From assembly GCA_030674155.1 (NCBI GenBank), contig CM060339.1:34800093-34825092 (forward strand): a stretch of DNA of 25,000 bases. Direction: 5' to 3'. The position numbers were made by a program, and so were the translations under genes. The stretch comes from Stramonita haemastoma (Eukaryota; Mollusca; Gastropoda; Neogastropoda; Muricidae). Of the stretch, positions 7,908 through 16,850 are shown piece after piece (positions within the stretch are counted from its first letter, which is position 1; every line of letters begins with the position of its first letter). The notes under the pieces were generated by a model. It was not told the origin of the DNA. It saw only the letters and a list, made by a program, of their open reading frames with translations, and ran no database searches.

Positions 7908-10496
7908 ATGACTGAGAAACAGGAGGGCGTGGGCAATGTTAGGGATCAGCGGGTCCTGAAGGACTCCCAGGGTCCAGTGACCAGAGCAGTGTCACGCAGG
8001 ACAGGGGGCATGCTCCCTGGGATAGGGGGTGTTAGTTCTCCTCGGAATGTTGCCCTCGCGTTTGTCACCACCGGCACTCCCACCACTACCACCGTGACGA
8101 CTTCTATGTCAGGAGGAAAGCGTATGACATCCGCTTCACTGACATCGGTTTCCACTTCCAGAGGGAAGAGTGCAGGGGCACAGCCCCTGAGTACTCCTAG
8201 TAGGTCTAGGATAGGTGGAGGGTTTGCTCAGCATCCCTCTGAGGTGAGAGAGCCTGCCTCACCTCCGTATGTTACCTCTACTCCGTCTCAACCTGTGGGA
8301 ATGGAAGCGTTGCTTCTGTGGTAGAGGGAGCGTAGTGAAGAAGAGGAGAAAGAGCGCGTCCGTCGTGATGAAGAAAAGAAAGAGCGCGTTCGTCGCGAGG
8401 AAGAAGAGCGGAAAGAGCGCGTCCGTCGCGATGAAGAAAAGAAAGAGCGCGTCCGTCGCGAGGAAGAAGAGCGGAAAGAGCGCGCCCGTCGCGAGGAAGA
8501 AGAAAGAGAGCGCGTCCGTCGCGAGGAAGAAAGAGAGCGCGTCCGTCGCGAGGAAGAAAAGAAAGAGCGCGTCCGTCGCGAGGAAGAAGAGCGGAAAGAG
8601 CGCGTCCGTCGCGAGGAAGAAGAGCGGAAAGAGCGCGTCCGTCGCGAGGAAGAAAAGAAAGAACGCGACCGTCGTGAAGAAGAAAGGAAAGAGCGCGTCC
8701 GTCGCGAGGACCTGGAGGCTCGGGAACGCCTCCATCGCGAGGAATTGCGGCAAAGGAAGGAGGCAGAAGAGAGACGGGATCGTCTCCATCGCGAAGAGTT
8801 AGAGTCTCGGGAGCGCCTCCATCAGGAGGAATTACGAGAGAGGAAAGAGGCGGAAGAGCGGAGAGAGCGTGTCCGTCGCGAGGAGGAAGAAAGAAAAGAG
8901 CGCATTTGGCAGGAAGAGTTTGGGCTTCTTAGGGAGCAGATTGCTCAGAGCTCCAAAGCACAACAGCAGGCCAGTCAGGTTTCAGGGACTGGTATTAAGC
9001 TTCCATCTCTGAAACTCCCTCAGCTGCAGGAGGGGGATGACATAGATCAATTCATAGATCATTTTGTCTCTGCAGCTGAGGTAGGTGGGCTCACTGATCA
9101 GCAGAAGAAGGCCTACATGGCAAATTCCTTGACTGGTAAGGCCAGGGAGGCTTTCAATGCCCTCCATTCAGGGGCATCCTTCCAAGAACTCCTGGACGCT
9201 CTCAGGCGGAAGTTCCATCTCACACCTGAGGCATATCAGCGAAAGTTCCGCGAAGCTTGCAGGGAGGACGATGAGTCTTTCTATGACTTCGGCGAGCGCC
9301 TGAGACGTGTCCTCAACTTATGGGTGAAGCTTTCGGGAAAAGATCTAAGAGAGTTGATCCTCACAGAGCAGTTCTACTGTGGGATCACTGATCAGTTGGC
9401 AACAGAAGTCCGGTGCCACAATCCAGACGGCTTTGACACTATCATGAAAAAGGCCCAAGTTATCTGGGAGGCCAGAGAGGTCAATCCGGGTGGCCTTAAT
9501 CCACCAGGATCCACCCAATTCTCTACAGCTGAGGTTTGGACAGATGAGGGGGAGCCTTCTAGAGCCCCAAGTGCGTTGTCCCCAACAAATGAAGTGAGGG
9601 CACGTGCCTTGAAGGAACGGGGCTGTTTCAAGTGTGGAAAGATGGGCCACCGTGCCAAACATTGTCCAGCTACCACTAAGCCCAGGAGAAGCCCGAGTTC
9701 TGTTACCAGTGGGTATTCGAGCATATCTGCTGAGGGCTCTACCTGTGATGTGGTTTCTGAGCTTCCACCCTTTTTAGCGGGAATGGCCACTACCAAGGCA
9801 GCAGCGGAGGAAGCTAGAGCCCAGTGCAGACCAACCAGAGTGCTGAATCAGGAGGGGGTCGACCTCAAGGTCGACAGGAAGACCCTTATTAATCTTCAGA
9901 AAGGGGACCCCTCACTGAAGGCTCTGTGGGCCAGGGTACAAGCAGCTGAGGATCAGAAGGCGGGCCCTGGGGTACAATATATTGTATCCAAGGGAGTCCT
10001 TACCCGCATCTTCTTCAAGGGACTCCTCAGACAGAGGCAACTTTTAGTGCCTCAGTGCTTGAGAGAAACGGCACTCGGAGCGACACATGTCACCCCCACA
10101 GCAGGACACCTGGGTGCAAGACGCACTCTGAAGCGCCTATGGCAGCAGTTTGCCTGGCCAGGTATGACCAGGGACGTCAGGGAGTATTGCCGATCTTGCG
10201 TGGTCTGCCAGAAGACACCCAGGGGGAAAGGCAGCAAGGTTTTTTCAGGGTCAGTACCCCCAGCAGTTATCCTACGTGAGATGATGAGTGCTGGCCTGAT
10301 GGGTCCTATCTTATCCTCTGTTGAGAAAGGTGCGGCTGGCATCTCTGGATGGCGAACACAATCCACTCCAGTGTTCCCATCGTTTCTGCCCAGTAGGCTG
10401 CCAATACCTGGGGTGGACCATCAGGCTTTGGCTTCACTCATTCGGCCTCCGATCTATCAACGGAGTAGACAACGTGGGAGGAGACTACCTCAGTAG
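7908..10496 (+). pseudogene. gag: gag fused to integrase N-terminal zinc finger, interrupted by one amber stop
   Basis: Gag forms the particle that packages element RNA. ATG at 7908 opens a frame that reads 138 codons of Ser/Thr/Gly-rich, probably disordered sequence to a TAG at 8322-8324. The same frame continues without a stop to TAG 10494-10496. After the amber come a long Glu/Arg/Lys repeat (8325-8935), a capsid region starting near KLPSLKLPQLQEGDDIDQF (about 8996), a SCAN-like segment (9231-9476, with RLRRVLNLW and LILTEQFY) and one CCHC knuckle, CFKCGKMGHRAKHC (9624-9666). Then comes typical pre-integrase linker with QLLVPQCLRETALGATH and an H2C2 finger (H 10086, H 10107, C 10197, C 10206). 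The usual protease between knuckle and integrase is not visible. The frame leaves recognisable integrase by about 10240, where pol is deleted. The amber may be a single mutation; regulated readthrough there would be unusual. Confidence 0.9.
8325..8935 (+). repeat. In-frame charged tandem repeat in gag (Glu/Arg/Lys-rich helix)
   Basis: A repeated 33-bp core encodes EEEERKERVRR with 8-, 10- and 11-residue variants, over about 200 codons. At protein level it predicts a long charged helix, either a coiled coil or a stable single alpha helix. Later units diverge (LEARERLHREELRQRK), so the 5' units look like the most recently amplified. Both reverse-strand and +1 frames are open over this region only because of the repeat. 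Confidence 0.9.
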
Positions 10497-10500
10497 GATG
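10255..10500 (+). pseudogene. pol: RNase H remnant (C-terminal part), frameshifted
   Basis: RNase H removes the RNA from the RNA-DNA hybrid during reverse transcription. In the gag frame, about 10255-10335 reads AVILRE and SSVEKGAAGI, a decayed form of the AVLLQ and YSTIEKE-LAI motifs of Ty3/gypsy RNase H. The frame then changes: from about 10345 the +1 frame (10321 onward) reads GEHNPLQ (usual TDHNPLQ), then GWTIRL, INGVDNVGGDYLSRM ending at 10500. That end matches the standard close of the domain, G-x-x-N-x-x-A-D-x-L-S-R. The N-terminal catalytic part and the whole reverse transcriptase are absent. It lies 3' of the integrase finger, opposite to the standard Ty3/gypsy order. Confidence 0.78.
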
Positions 10501-11050
10501 TCTGCAGGAGATAATTCCTCGAAATGTGACGCAGGTAGGCATAGTGAGCCATAGGGAGTATGAGCTCTCCTGCTTACTCACACATAGACTTAGGGGGTTG
10601 CTATAGTGAAGCGTAGGGAACTGGACCCTCCCCATTACCAGTAAGAGATGTTAAACTGAATATGACCGTTCCCCTCAAATTGAGACACTCCCTTTAGGAG
10701 GGCTTTGCCGCACCCTCCGACCTTTGACCCCACAAAAGGGTACTAGTCCACCCTGGGGTCAGTTCTATTGCAGGCGGGCCCATGGGAGAGCCGGTAGCTT
10801 CCCTTGGTAGGCCTGTTCTTTTCCCAGTTCCCTACCTCCCCGGAAGCTCCACGCCAGGTGGCGTCATCCATTAAGAGGGCTGAAAATCCGGGAAAGGTAT
10901 GGGAGGGATTGGCTGTCATGGCTTTGCCTACACAACTGGCATAGACCCTCAAGTGGGTGAGATGCCGGTGCTGGGCCTGGTAGTGACGGTCACTCTTATG
11001 GGAAGCGGCGGAGGATCGACATGGGGTGAGGTTCTGGCGACCCTCACTTT
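10501..11050 (+). other. 3' internal non-coding part of the LTR element
   Basis: About 550 bases separate the RNase H remnant from the 3' LTR. No env-like or other protein is recognised. Short frames at 10743-10952 and 10899-11147 show no family resemblance, and the latter runs into the LTR. Confidence 0.6.
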
Positions 11051-11062
11051 TGGTGGGGGATT
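11051..11062 (+). promoter_or_regulatory. Probable polypurine tract
   Basis: TGGTGGGGGA followed by TT abuts the TGTCAC start of the 3' LTR. It is short and carries a T, but the position is right for priming plus-strand synthesis. Confidence 0.6.
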
Positions 11063-12831
11063 TGTCACGAATCGACCCAGGTTCGAATCCTCACACCCCT
11101 TCACCACCCCACTTACACCTCTCCTGACCGCCAGGGTGAAGGACTAGCGCCCTGGACAGGGAGGGAGAGGTGTGGTTTTAAGGGGACTGACGGGAGGTCC
11201 TTTACCTCCACATTATTTTTTTTTCCACCCTCCCCACTTTAGTTTTTTATTGTGATTTAAACCCCTGAGCGCAGGCTAGCGTGCGCATGGGATTTTTGTG
11301 TAACATGTTGTGTAGCCATGCGTAAAACTCCCTGAGTGGCCGCGTACGAGGTGCCCGTGCGTGGCGGGGTTTTCCGCCGAAACCGGGGTGAGAGCTCACC
11401 TGAGTTCAGGTGATAGCCGGCATGTATATTGCCTGTCGTGAGGCCACCCCGGCGACACCTTGTGCTCGGTAGCCAAGGTGCAGGGACAGACCTCCTTGCC
11501 GACGCAGGAGTGGTGGTGCCGCGATCGGCACAAGATGTTATCCACACGAGCTGTCTGAGGTATGTAGCGTGTGGAGGCAGAAATCGAATTTATTTTATTT
11601 GGTTTAGACACTCGGAAGTGTCCAACATTTTTTCGGATGCATTCAACTTATTTGAATTATTTACTCATTTCCGCCGACTGGAGTGAGTGGGTGTTGCACC
11701 GGGGTTTCGAACCCACGACTTCACCACTTTATGTTTTGGTTCCAATAGTTTCTTCTCTCGAACTCTGCCTTGGTGGGGGAAGAGAGAAGATAGGTTTTCC
11801 GAACACGCAGATTCCATTTGGTTGCAAGACTTTCTTTTCAGCACTTCATTCTTTTGTTTCTTTTTATGATTCTGGGGTTTTCGGGCGGTCGCGGTGGATT
11901 GAAACTGGAGGGGACCGCAGGTTCACCGGCGTCGTCTGATTTCGAGTACTATCCCCAGTAATCCGTCCTGTTCCTCTGACTGTGGGAATATATGTTGCAG
12001 TCAGAGGTTATGTTGTGTTTATTTGTATGTCTGTGTGACAGCTTATTTGAACTTGCAGTTGCAACCTCATGAGGAGTTACTATGGAAATTGTTATGATGG
12101 AAATTGTTGTGGATTGTTAAGGTGGGGGAAGGCAAGGGATGGAGGGGGGTTGACACTCATTATGTGACCAAAAACTAATTCCTGGCCACAGCTTCTTGTT
12201 GTTTATGTGTGGGCAGGCGGCAGCAGGGGCCGTTTGTGTTTTGGGCAGACGGGACTGAATGTCGGGTGGGACAGACCTCGGGTCTGGACAGTGTGTCGGA
12301 CAGAACACCGCACCCGGCGTTCCAGCAGACCTCTCCGGGCCATCTCAGCAGAGAGGATGGCGAGTGGAGCGGGAACTTAACACAGCATGCTGCGAGCCTG
12401 AGCTGGACACTGACGTCCAACGCGTCCAGCGCCTCAGTGTCAGCACTGTGACATTTTCCAAAGTTGAGTGTTCCCCACGTTTCCCGTCCTGATGCCTTTT
12501 CCCCCCATTGTAAACAGTCTGTGAGAGTGTGTGTGAGAGAGTATTATTTTCATCTATTTCTTTTTCTTGTTTGTATGTATTTGTGTAGGGGGTTAGGGGT
12601 GTTAGGAAGGGCGGAGGGGGGAAAAGGGGCATGTTAGCTTAGAGTTGTTTAAGTGTGTATGAAAGTGAAATAAAGCGTCTTGTTTGTAAATGTTTATTTT
12701 TGCCTTTTGAGTTGTGCTTTGGGAGATTGCTGTGACTGCCACCCCTTTTCCGGACGAATTTTTAACGAGCTAGTTGCAGCAGAAAATCTAACCTCGTCCT
12801 TTTTGGACGCTGGGGATTTTGTGTTGTGACA
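11063..12831 (+). repeat. 3' long terminal repeat (1769 bp)
   Basis: Near-perfect copy of 5690-7456. It differs by four bases and two small indels that I could find, about 0.2 percent substitution. It ends GTGACA at 12826-12831 directly before ATAGG. Confidence 0.97.
12669..12674 (+). promoter_or_regulatory. AATAAA polyadenylation signal in 3' LTR
   Basis: Counterpart of the site in the 5' LTR and the expected functional 3' end signal of the element's transcript. Confidence 0.72.
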
Positions 12832-12836
12832 ATAGG
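12832..12836. repeat. Target site duplication, right copy (ATAGG)
   Basis: Perfect match to 5685-5689, immediately after the 3' LTR. Confidence 0.93.
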
Positions 12837-13379
12837 GAGCCCATCAATGTCAGGCTGCCGTTGAGCCACTGGCCAGAGGGGCCTTGCACTACTGCTGGGT
12901 CACTTTGGTGGTGCTAAGTGGTGCCTGTTATGAGCTAACATACGCAAGAACACATCTACGTAGCTCCGTTCTGACAAAGGTAATTACATCATTGCAGAGC
13001 CAGACTGAGTGGTGATTACCACAATGTATCTCCAACGGCGTTCTCTTGTGAACCTTTAGCCCTGTGGGCTCTGACACAGACCCCATATATGCAGAAAAGT
13101 GTATGGTAAGCCAAAACTAGAGAACACTATGAGATCAGAACTGAATCACAGACACTTTTTTCTGTTATTGCATGATGGTCAGCAGTGTGTGTCTTCGTTT
13201 TAAGCTTGATCACGTTAAAAAGTGGTAACAGACAGGTACTTGTTCCGGCACAGGGATGAAAAGTTAATGCCAATGCGTTTGCTTAGACAATGGAATGAAG
13301 GATAAAAAGAGATAGAAATAAACAAACAAATATCTGTAAAAGTCGTTGAAGTACTTATGCACCAAAAACCAACCAAACA
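12837..13379. other. Right flank of the LTR element, nothing recognised
   Basis: This is mixed-composition sequence with no frame resembling a protein and no repeat that I recognise. Confidence 0.5.
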
Positions 13380-13559
13380 AAAGAAAACAAGGTAACACTG
13401 AATAAAAAGAAAACAAGGTAACACTGAATAAAAAGAAAACAAGGTAACACTGAACAAAAAGAAAACCAGGTAACACTGAATAAAAAGAAAACAAGGTAAC
13501 ACTGAATAAAAAGAAAACCAGGTAACACTGAATAAAAAGAAAACCAGGTAACACTGAAT
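13380..13559. repeat. 26-bp minisatellite, about 7 copies
   Basis: The core GGTAACACTGAAT recurs at 13391, 13417, 13443, 13469, 13495, 13521 and 13547, exactly 26 bases apart, joined by an A-rich AAAAAGAAAACMA segment. Copies differ mainly at one A/C position (ACAAGG or ACCAGG) and one T/C (GAATA or GAACA). Copies abut, with no unique spacers. Confidence 0.97.
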
Positions 13560-13577
13560 AACATACATACCAATGTG

Positions 13578-13587
13578 TACACACACA

Positions 13588-13681
<94 letters not shown>
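13578..13681. repeat. (CACG)n and (CA)n microsatellite
   Basis: A short CA run leads into about 16 GCAC units (13589-13654), then about 13 CA units. It lies just beyond the minisatellite. Confidence 0.98.
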
Positions 13682-13684
<3 letters not shown>

Positions 13685-13794
13685 CTCACCTATAAGATGC
13701 CTGTGCTAAGAACTCACACCGACAAAAACAGAAAACCTTAATTTATAAAGAAGCTTTCAAGGTAGAAGGTGGCCAAAACAAATCTATAGATTGA

Positions 13795-13865
13795 TGAAAA
13801 AAAGCAAATCAATGCTTATTCAATGTACCATCTGGAAATAAAAATTGACTTTGACTTGACTTGAC
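13795..13865 (+). mobile_element. 3' tail of an unidentified LINE-like element
   Basis: AATGTACCATCTGGAAATAAAAATTGACTT ends in two or more TTGAC units (GACTTTGACTTGACTTGAC). Short 3' tail repeats after an A-rich AATAAA segment are typical of non-LTR 3' ends. There is no coding sequence, so this is a minimal 5'-truncated copy if the call is right. Confidence 0.45.
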
Positions 13866-14231
13866 ACACGGATCAACGGTGATGAGGACGATGTAACGAT
13901 GCTGCCACAAGGCTGTCATAAGCAAGGTAGGCTGTGGCAAAGCACCTGCAGATGGCAGGATCCGCCAGGTCACTCTGTACTGCTGCCTCTGCACCTCTGC
14001 CAGACGCCCCACCTGCTGGGGGCAGACGTGGATACAGTGAAAAGAGTCTCCCCCTGCCCCCCCCCCCCCCCCTACACACACACACCTCTTTAAGTGCATG
14101 GCAACCCCGCGCTTGTCAATATCATGGTCAGTAGAACCTACTCCACCCACAGTTTTGGTGGTGTTTGATGGAGAAAGGCTGTGTGATCTGCACCTTCTTT
14201 GAGTTGTATGAAATCAACCCTCTGAACTGAA
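13866..14231. other. No gene seen; includes a 16-base poly-C run
   Basis: This is GC-rich mixed sequence with (C)16 at 14057-14072 followed by a short CA run. Frames on both strands exist but resemble no family. Confidence 0.5.
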
Positions 14232-14520
14232 TAAAGGTGTCCCGCAACCTAGGCGGTCGTAGAGGAGCGAGGTATCAGAGACCTCAGCTTCTCTAGGGGC
14301 CGGCATATTGAGGGCGGCGCCCATCTCCTCTCCGTCGCTGCTTTACCTTCCCTGACCCTAAAGAGGACAGGTATCCATTTACAGCTGGGTGAACTGGGGG
14401 GACTGTACTGAAGCCAAGGCGCGCAAACGGTCGCCCATCCAACTGGTGAACACGCTCGACGCTGCTTAACTTTACTGGGGGAAAGCGAGTGCTCTGACCA
14501 CAGAATCCACACCAGTGATG
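14232..14520. repeat. Probable dispersed repeat of a type common in gastropods
   Basis: The stretch contains AGGGCGGCGCCCATCTCCTC, then CCATTTACAGCTGGGTGAAC, then CACGCTCGACGCTGCTTAAC and GTGCTCTGACCACAG. From memory this series of motifs recurs in non-coding gastropod DNA. I see no second copy in this window, so the boundaries are approximate. Confidence 0.45.
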
Positions 14521-15290
14521 TCCAAAATAATGTTAGTATCGTTGTTGTAATTCTTCTGAAGGACAATGATTCCAGACTTTGCCTCTGTGGCATAGTCATA
14601 GGGGCCGCTTGATATCTTTTGCGTCCTCTTGAGATGTCTTTTTCTCAGGACAGGACTTTGGACAATGCTCCCTGGATAGTGCATGTACAGGAAATGTATC
14701 TTTCACTCCATGGGAGTAGGGGGTATGAACAGAATGACCGAGGGTAGGTGATATGAACATCCATCTTCCTCATGGCGTTGTACAACAAGGTTCAGAAGTT
14801 ACTGAATCTCCCACATTAATCCACTGTACCTTGTCACTGTCCTTTGGCGCTTTGATAGGGCTTTGATTAAAGGATATATCCATGAGAGCTGGTTAGCAGC
14901 AACGTCTTAGAACAAAAAGAAAATGGTTTTCATGTAATGCATTATTTGACACTATACTTACAATACGATACCATGGATTCATCAGCACCGAGATTCGGAG
15001 TCTTTGAATACAAAAGAAATCTTTGAATCAGCACAGAGAGGAAGCGTCTGAGTTTGGGCAATCTGTCATCAGCATCCTGCATTGCGTTGTCACTCTTATT
15101 GATGAAGTGCGTGGGATTCTTGAACCTGTTTCTGGACATGGCATCATGCACAATGTCTTTGGTGGTGTCCTCATCAGAAGACTAGTGCATGTGTCATCGT
15201 GAAACTAGGCTATACTCTGAAGGCACCAAAATGGCCAGAAATATAGGGAGACAAGTACAGTTGCAGATAGAAGAAAGAAAAAACAATATT
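14521..15290. other. No gene or repeat recognised
   Basis: Short frames on the minus strand (14472-14684, 14942-15151) show no family resemblance and have no supporting splice or start context. Confidence 0.45.
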
Positions 15291-15395
15291 GGGTAGGTGC
15301 TGCACTTGTGGCGACGCGCTCTCTCTCCCGGAGGAGAGCAGACCGATTTTCACGCAGAGAAATCTGCTGTGATATAAAGTGCTATAAAAAAAAAT
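15291..15395 (+). mobile_element. 3' part of a gastropod-type SINE
   Basis: GGCGACGCGCTCTCTCTCCC is followed by GGAGAGCAGACCGATTTTCA, CAGAGAAATCTGCTGTGAT and an A-rich tail from about 15377. I recognise this series as the conserved 3' body of a SINE family abundant in gastropods. A tRNA-like head is not evident upstream, so the copy is probably 5'-truncated or diverged. Confidence 0.55.
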
Positions 15396-15824
15396 CATAT
15401 ATTGAAGCTCTTCAGGATTGATTGAAAAGGCTATGTTGATCTTTGAGGCCGTGTCTTCCTTTGGCTGAAATCTACACTAGTTTCCAAGAATGCCACCATC
15501 AAGAAACACCTCGCAGAAAGTGACCTTGAAGGCACCACACGTACAACCAGAAATTACCTTCAGGCTGAATGATTGGACAACCTGTGCTTGGAAGCTAAAA
15601 AAAACAAACAACTGATATAGTTTGTATTTATAAAAAAAAAAGTACCGATGAATAATACCTTTATCAAAGAATGTAAATGCACACTCGTACTCGATCAAAT
15701 GAAAACAAACATTGTGCAGGGCTCTACATTCAGAACAATATGTGAAAACATGGAATAGAAAAGCTACCTTCCCTGTGGGGATCCCAGGGGCCTATCAGGT
15801 GAAATAACATCTCCACTTTCTAGA
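15396..15824. other. No gene or repeat recognised
   Basis: This is AT-rich sequence. The minus-strand frame at 15477-15698 has no recognisable domain. Confidence 0.45.
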
Positions 15825-15930
15825 AATTGTGTGCTTGGAATTCCCTCTTTTCTATCCCTCTCTGTTTCTGCCGCGTTACTTTTCCTCTTGTCACCTCCTT
15901 CTCGTCTATTTTCTCCCCAGTTGGTCCATT
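15825..15930. repeat. Dispersed pyrimidine-rich repeat, copy 1
   Basis: This segment aligns by eye with 24617-24722. Both read GAAATTGT, then CCCTCTxTxTTTxTGCC, then CTCTTxxTGTCA, then GTCTATTTT, then CTTGGT/GTTGGT, in the same order and spacing. The matching may extend upstream from about 15800. Confidence 0.75.
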
Positions 15931-16124
15931 CCCTTCCCCTTTTCTCCAGAAAAAAAGTAACTTGAAAGATAACAGTTATCTCCCATGTCAAAGTCAGATG
16001 TGCTGGTCCTGACCTGTCAGGCGCTTAACGGCAGCGCAACACATTTCCGCTTATATAACAGACAATAGCTGCTGTTGGGTTCAACGACAACGACCAAGAA
16101 GGCTACTAACCAATAGATAAATGT
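15931..16124. other. Short intergenic stretch
   Basis: An A-rich stretch (CCAGAAAAAAAG) and unremarkable sequence lie between the dispersed repeat and the LINE 3' end. Confidence 0.4.
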
Positions 16125-16850
16125 TGCATCCTTCTTCATCTTCTTTCTCATGACCGGAACGGTCGTGGAGGAGACATGAGAGACGATTCTGCAGCCAGCC
16201 GTCGCCATCCAGCCCTGTTCTCCGCCTTCCAAATGAGTGTTGGACTGTCCAGGTGGGTCAACTCCTTGATGTTATCCATCCAGCTTTTGGTTCGTCTGTC
16301 TCGGCGCCTGCCACCTTATAGCGTTCCTTGTAGGACTGTCTTGGGGGGGGGTGTTGTGGCGTGTGACATGGCCGAACCATGCCAGCTTCCTTTTCTTGAC
16401 AGTGGCTAGTAGGGGTTCCTGAGGGCCAGCCATCAGTGCGACTTGACTTCGCACTTAAGTGTTTGTTTTCCTATCCTTCCAGGAAATTCCAAGCAGTCGC
16501 CTGAAGCATTTTGTCTCAAATGTCTGGATCCGCTTGGTGGTTTCAGCGGTCATTGTCCAACTTTCGCAGCCGTAGAGCAAGATGGAGATGACCCGGGATC
16601 TGAACAATTTGACTTTTGTTTTGAAGCTGATGTTGTTGCTTCTCCATATCTTGTTCAGTTTTGCCATAGCTGATGTTGCCATGGCTAGCCTGGTCTTGAT
16701 CTCTGTGGTGGAGCGTCCATCTTTCGTGAGGGCAGCGCCAAGATATTTGAAAGCGTCCAGTTCTTCTAGCTACTGGCCATACATGTAGATCTCTTATGTG
16801 GTGTCGTTTGCACTGTTGACCATTTCTTTACTCTGCATCCTACTACAGAT
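16125..16850 (-). pseudogene. 3' end of an RTE/BovB-like LINE reverse transcriptase, 5'-truncated
   Basis: Read on the minus strand, about 16840-16455 gives LEELDAFKYLGAALTKDG, EIKTRLAMATSAMAKLNKIW, then ISFKTKVKLFRSRVISILLY and GCESWTMTAETTKRIQTFE, the conserved post-RT region of many LINEs. The next frame (16454-16350) gives KRKLAWFGHVTRHN. After a shift at a nine-base G run on the plus strand (16343-16351), the frame gives RTKSWMDNIKELTHLDSPTL and a GWRRLAAESSLMSPPRPFRS close. Two stops break the first part. The last bases (near 16125-16150) are GAA/ATG-rich, as in an RTE tail. The FADD-containing RT core is missing. It is a different family from the LINE at the left edge. RTE/BovB assignment rests on resemblance of the C-terminus. 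Confidence 0.82.

Larger units (their letters stand above)
5690..12831 (+). mobile_element. Non-autonomous Ty3/gypsy (Gmr1-like) LTR retrotransposon, complete ends, gutted pol
   Basis: The element is 7142 bp long with long LTRs of 1767 and 1769 bp that begin TGTCAC and end GTGACA, a perfect 5-bp target duplication, a tRNA-Pro-type primer site and a G-rich tract before the 3' LTR. The 3.6-kb interior holds gag, an integrase zinc finger and a piece of RNase H. No protease active site (D-T/S-G), integrase D,D-35-E core or RT (YxDD) is visible. No env is seen. The Gag has a SCAN-like capsid region, and the surviving pol pieces are in the order INT then RNase H, both characters of the Gmr1-like lineage. 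The LTRs differ at only four bases and two indels by eye, so insertion is recent although the coding part is decayed. Confidence 0.95.

Noticed and set aside
8259..8802. Frames antisense to and in +1 of gag (LFFLATDALF and KSASVARKK repeats)
   Set aside because: They are shadows of the charged gag repeat, which has no stops in other frames because of its unit sequence. The gag frame continues into real domains.
10501..11062. Envelope gene between pol remnant and 3' LTR
   Set aside because: No frame is long enough, and there is no signal peptide, cleavage site or membrane anchor.
13380..13559. Tandem array as a CRISPR
   Set aside because: Copies abut with no unique spacers, the genome is animal, and the period is a simple minisatellite.
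13809..14150. Gly-rich protein on the minus strand
   Set aside because: The glycines come from the poly-C run at 14057-14072, and the rest resembles nothing.
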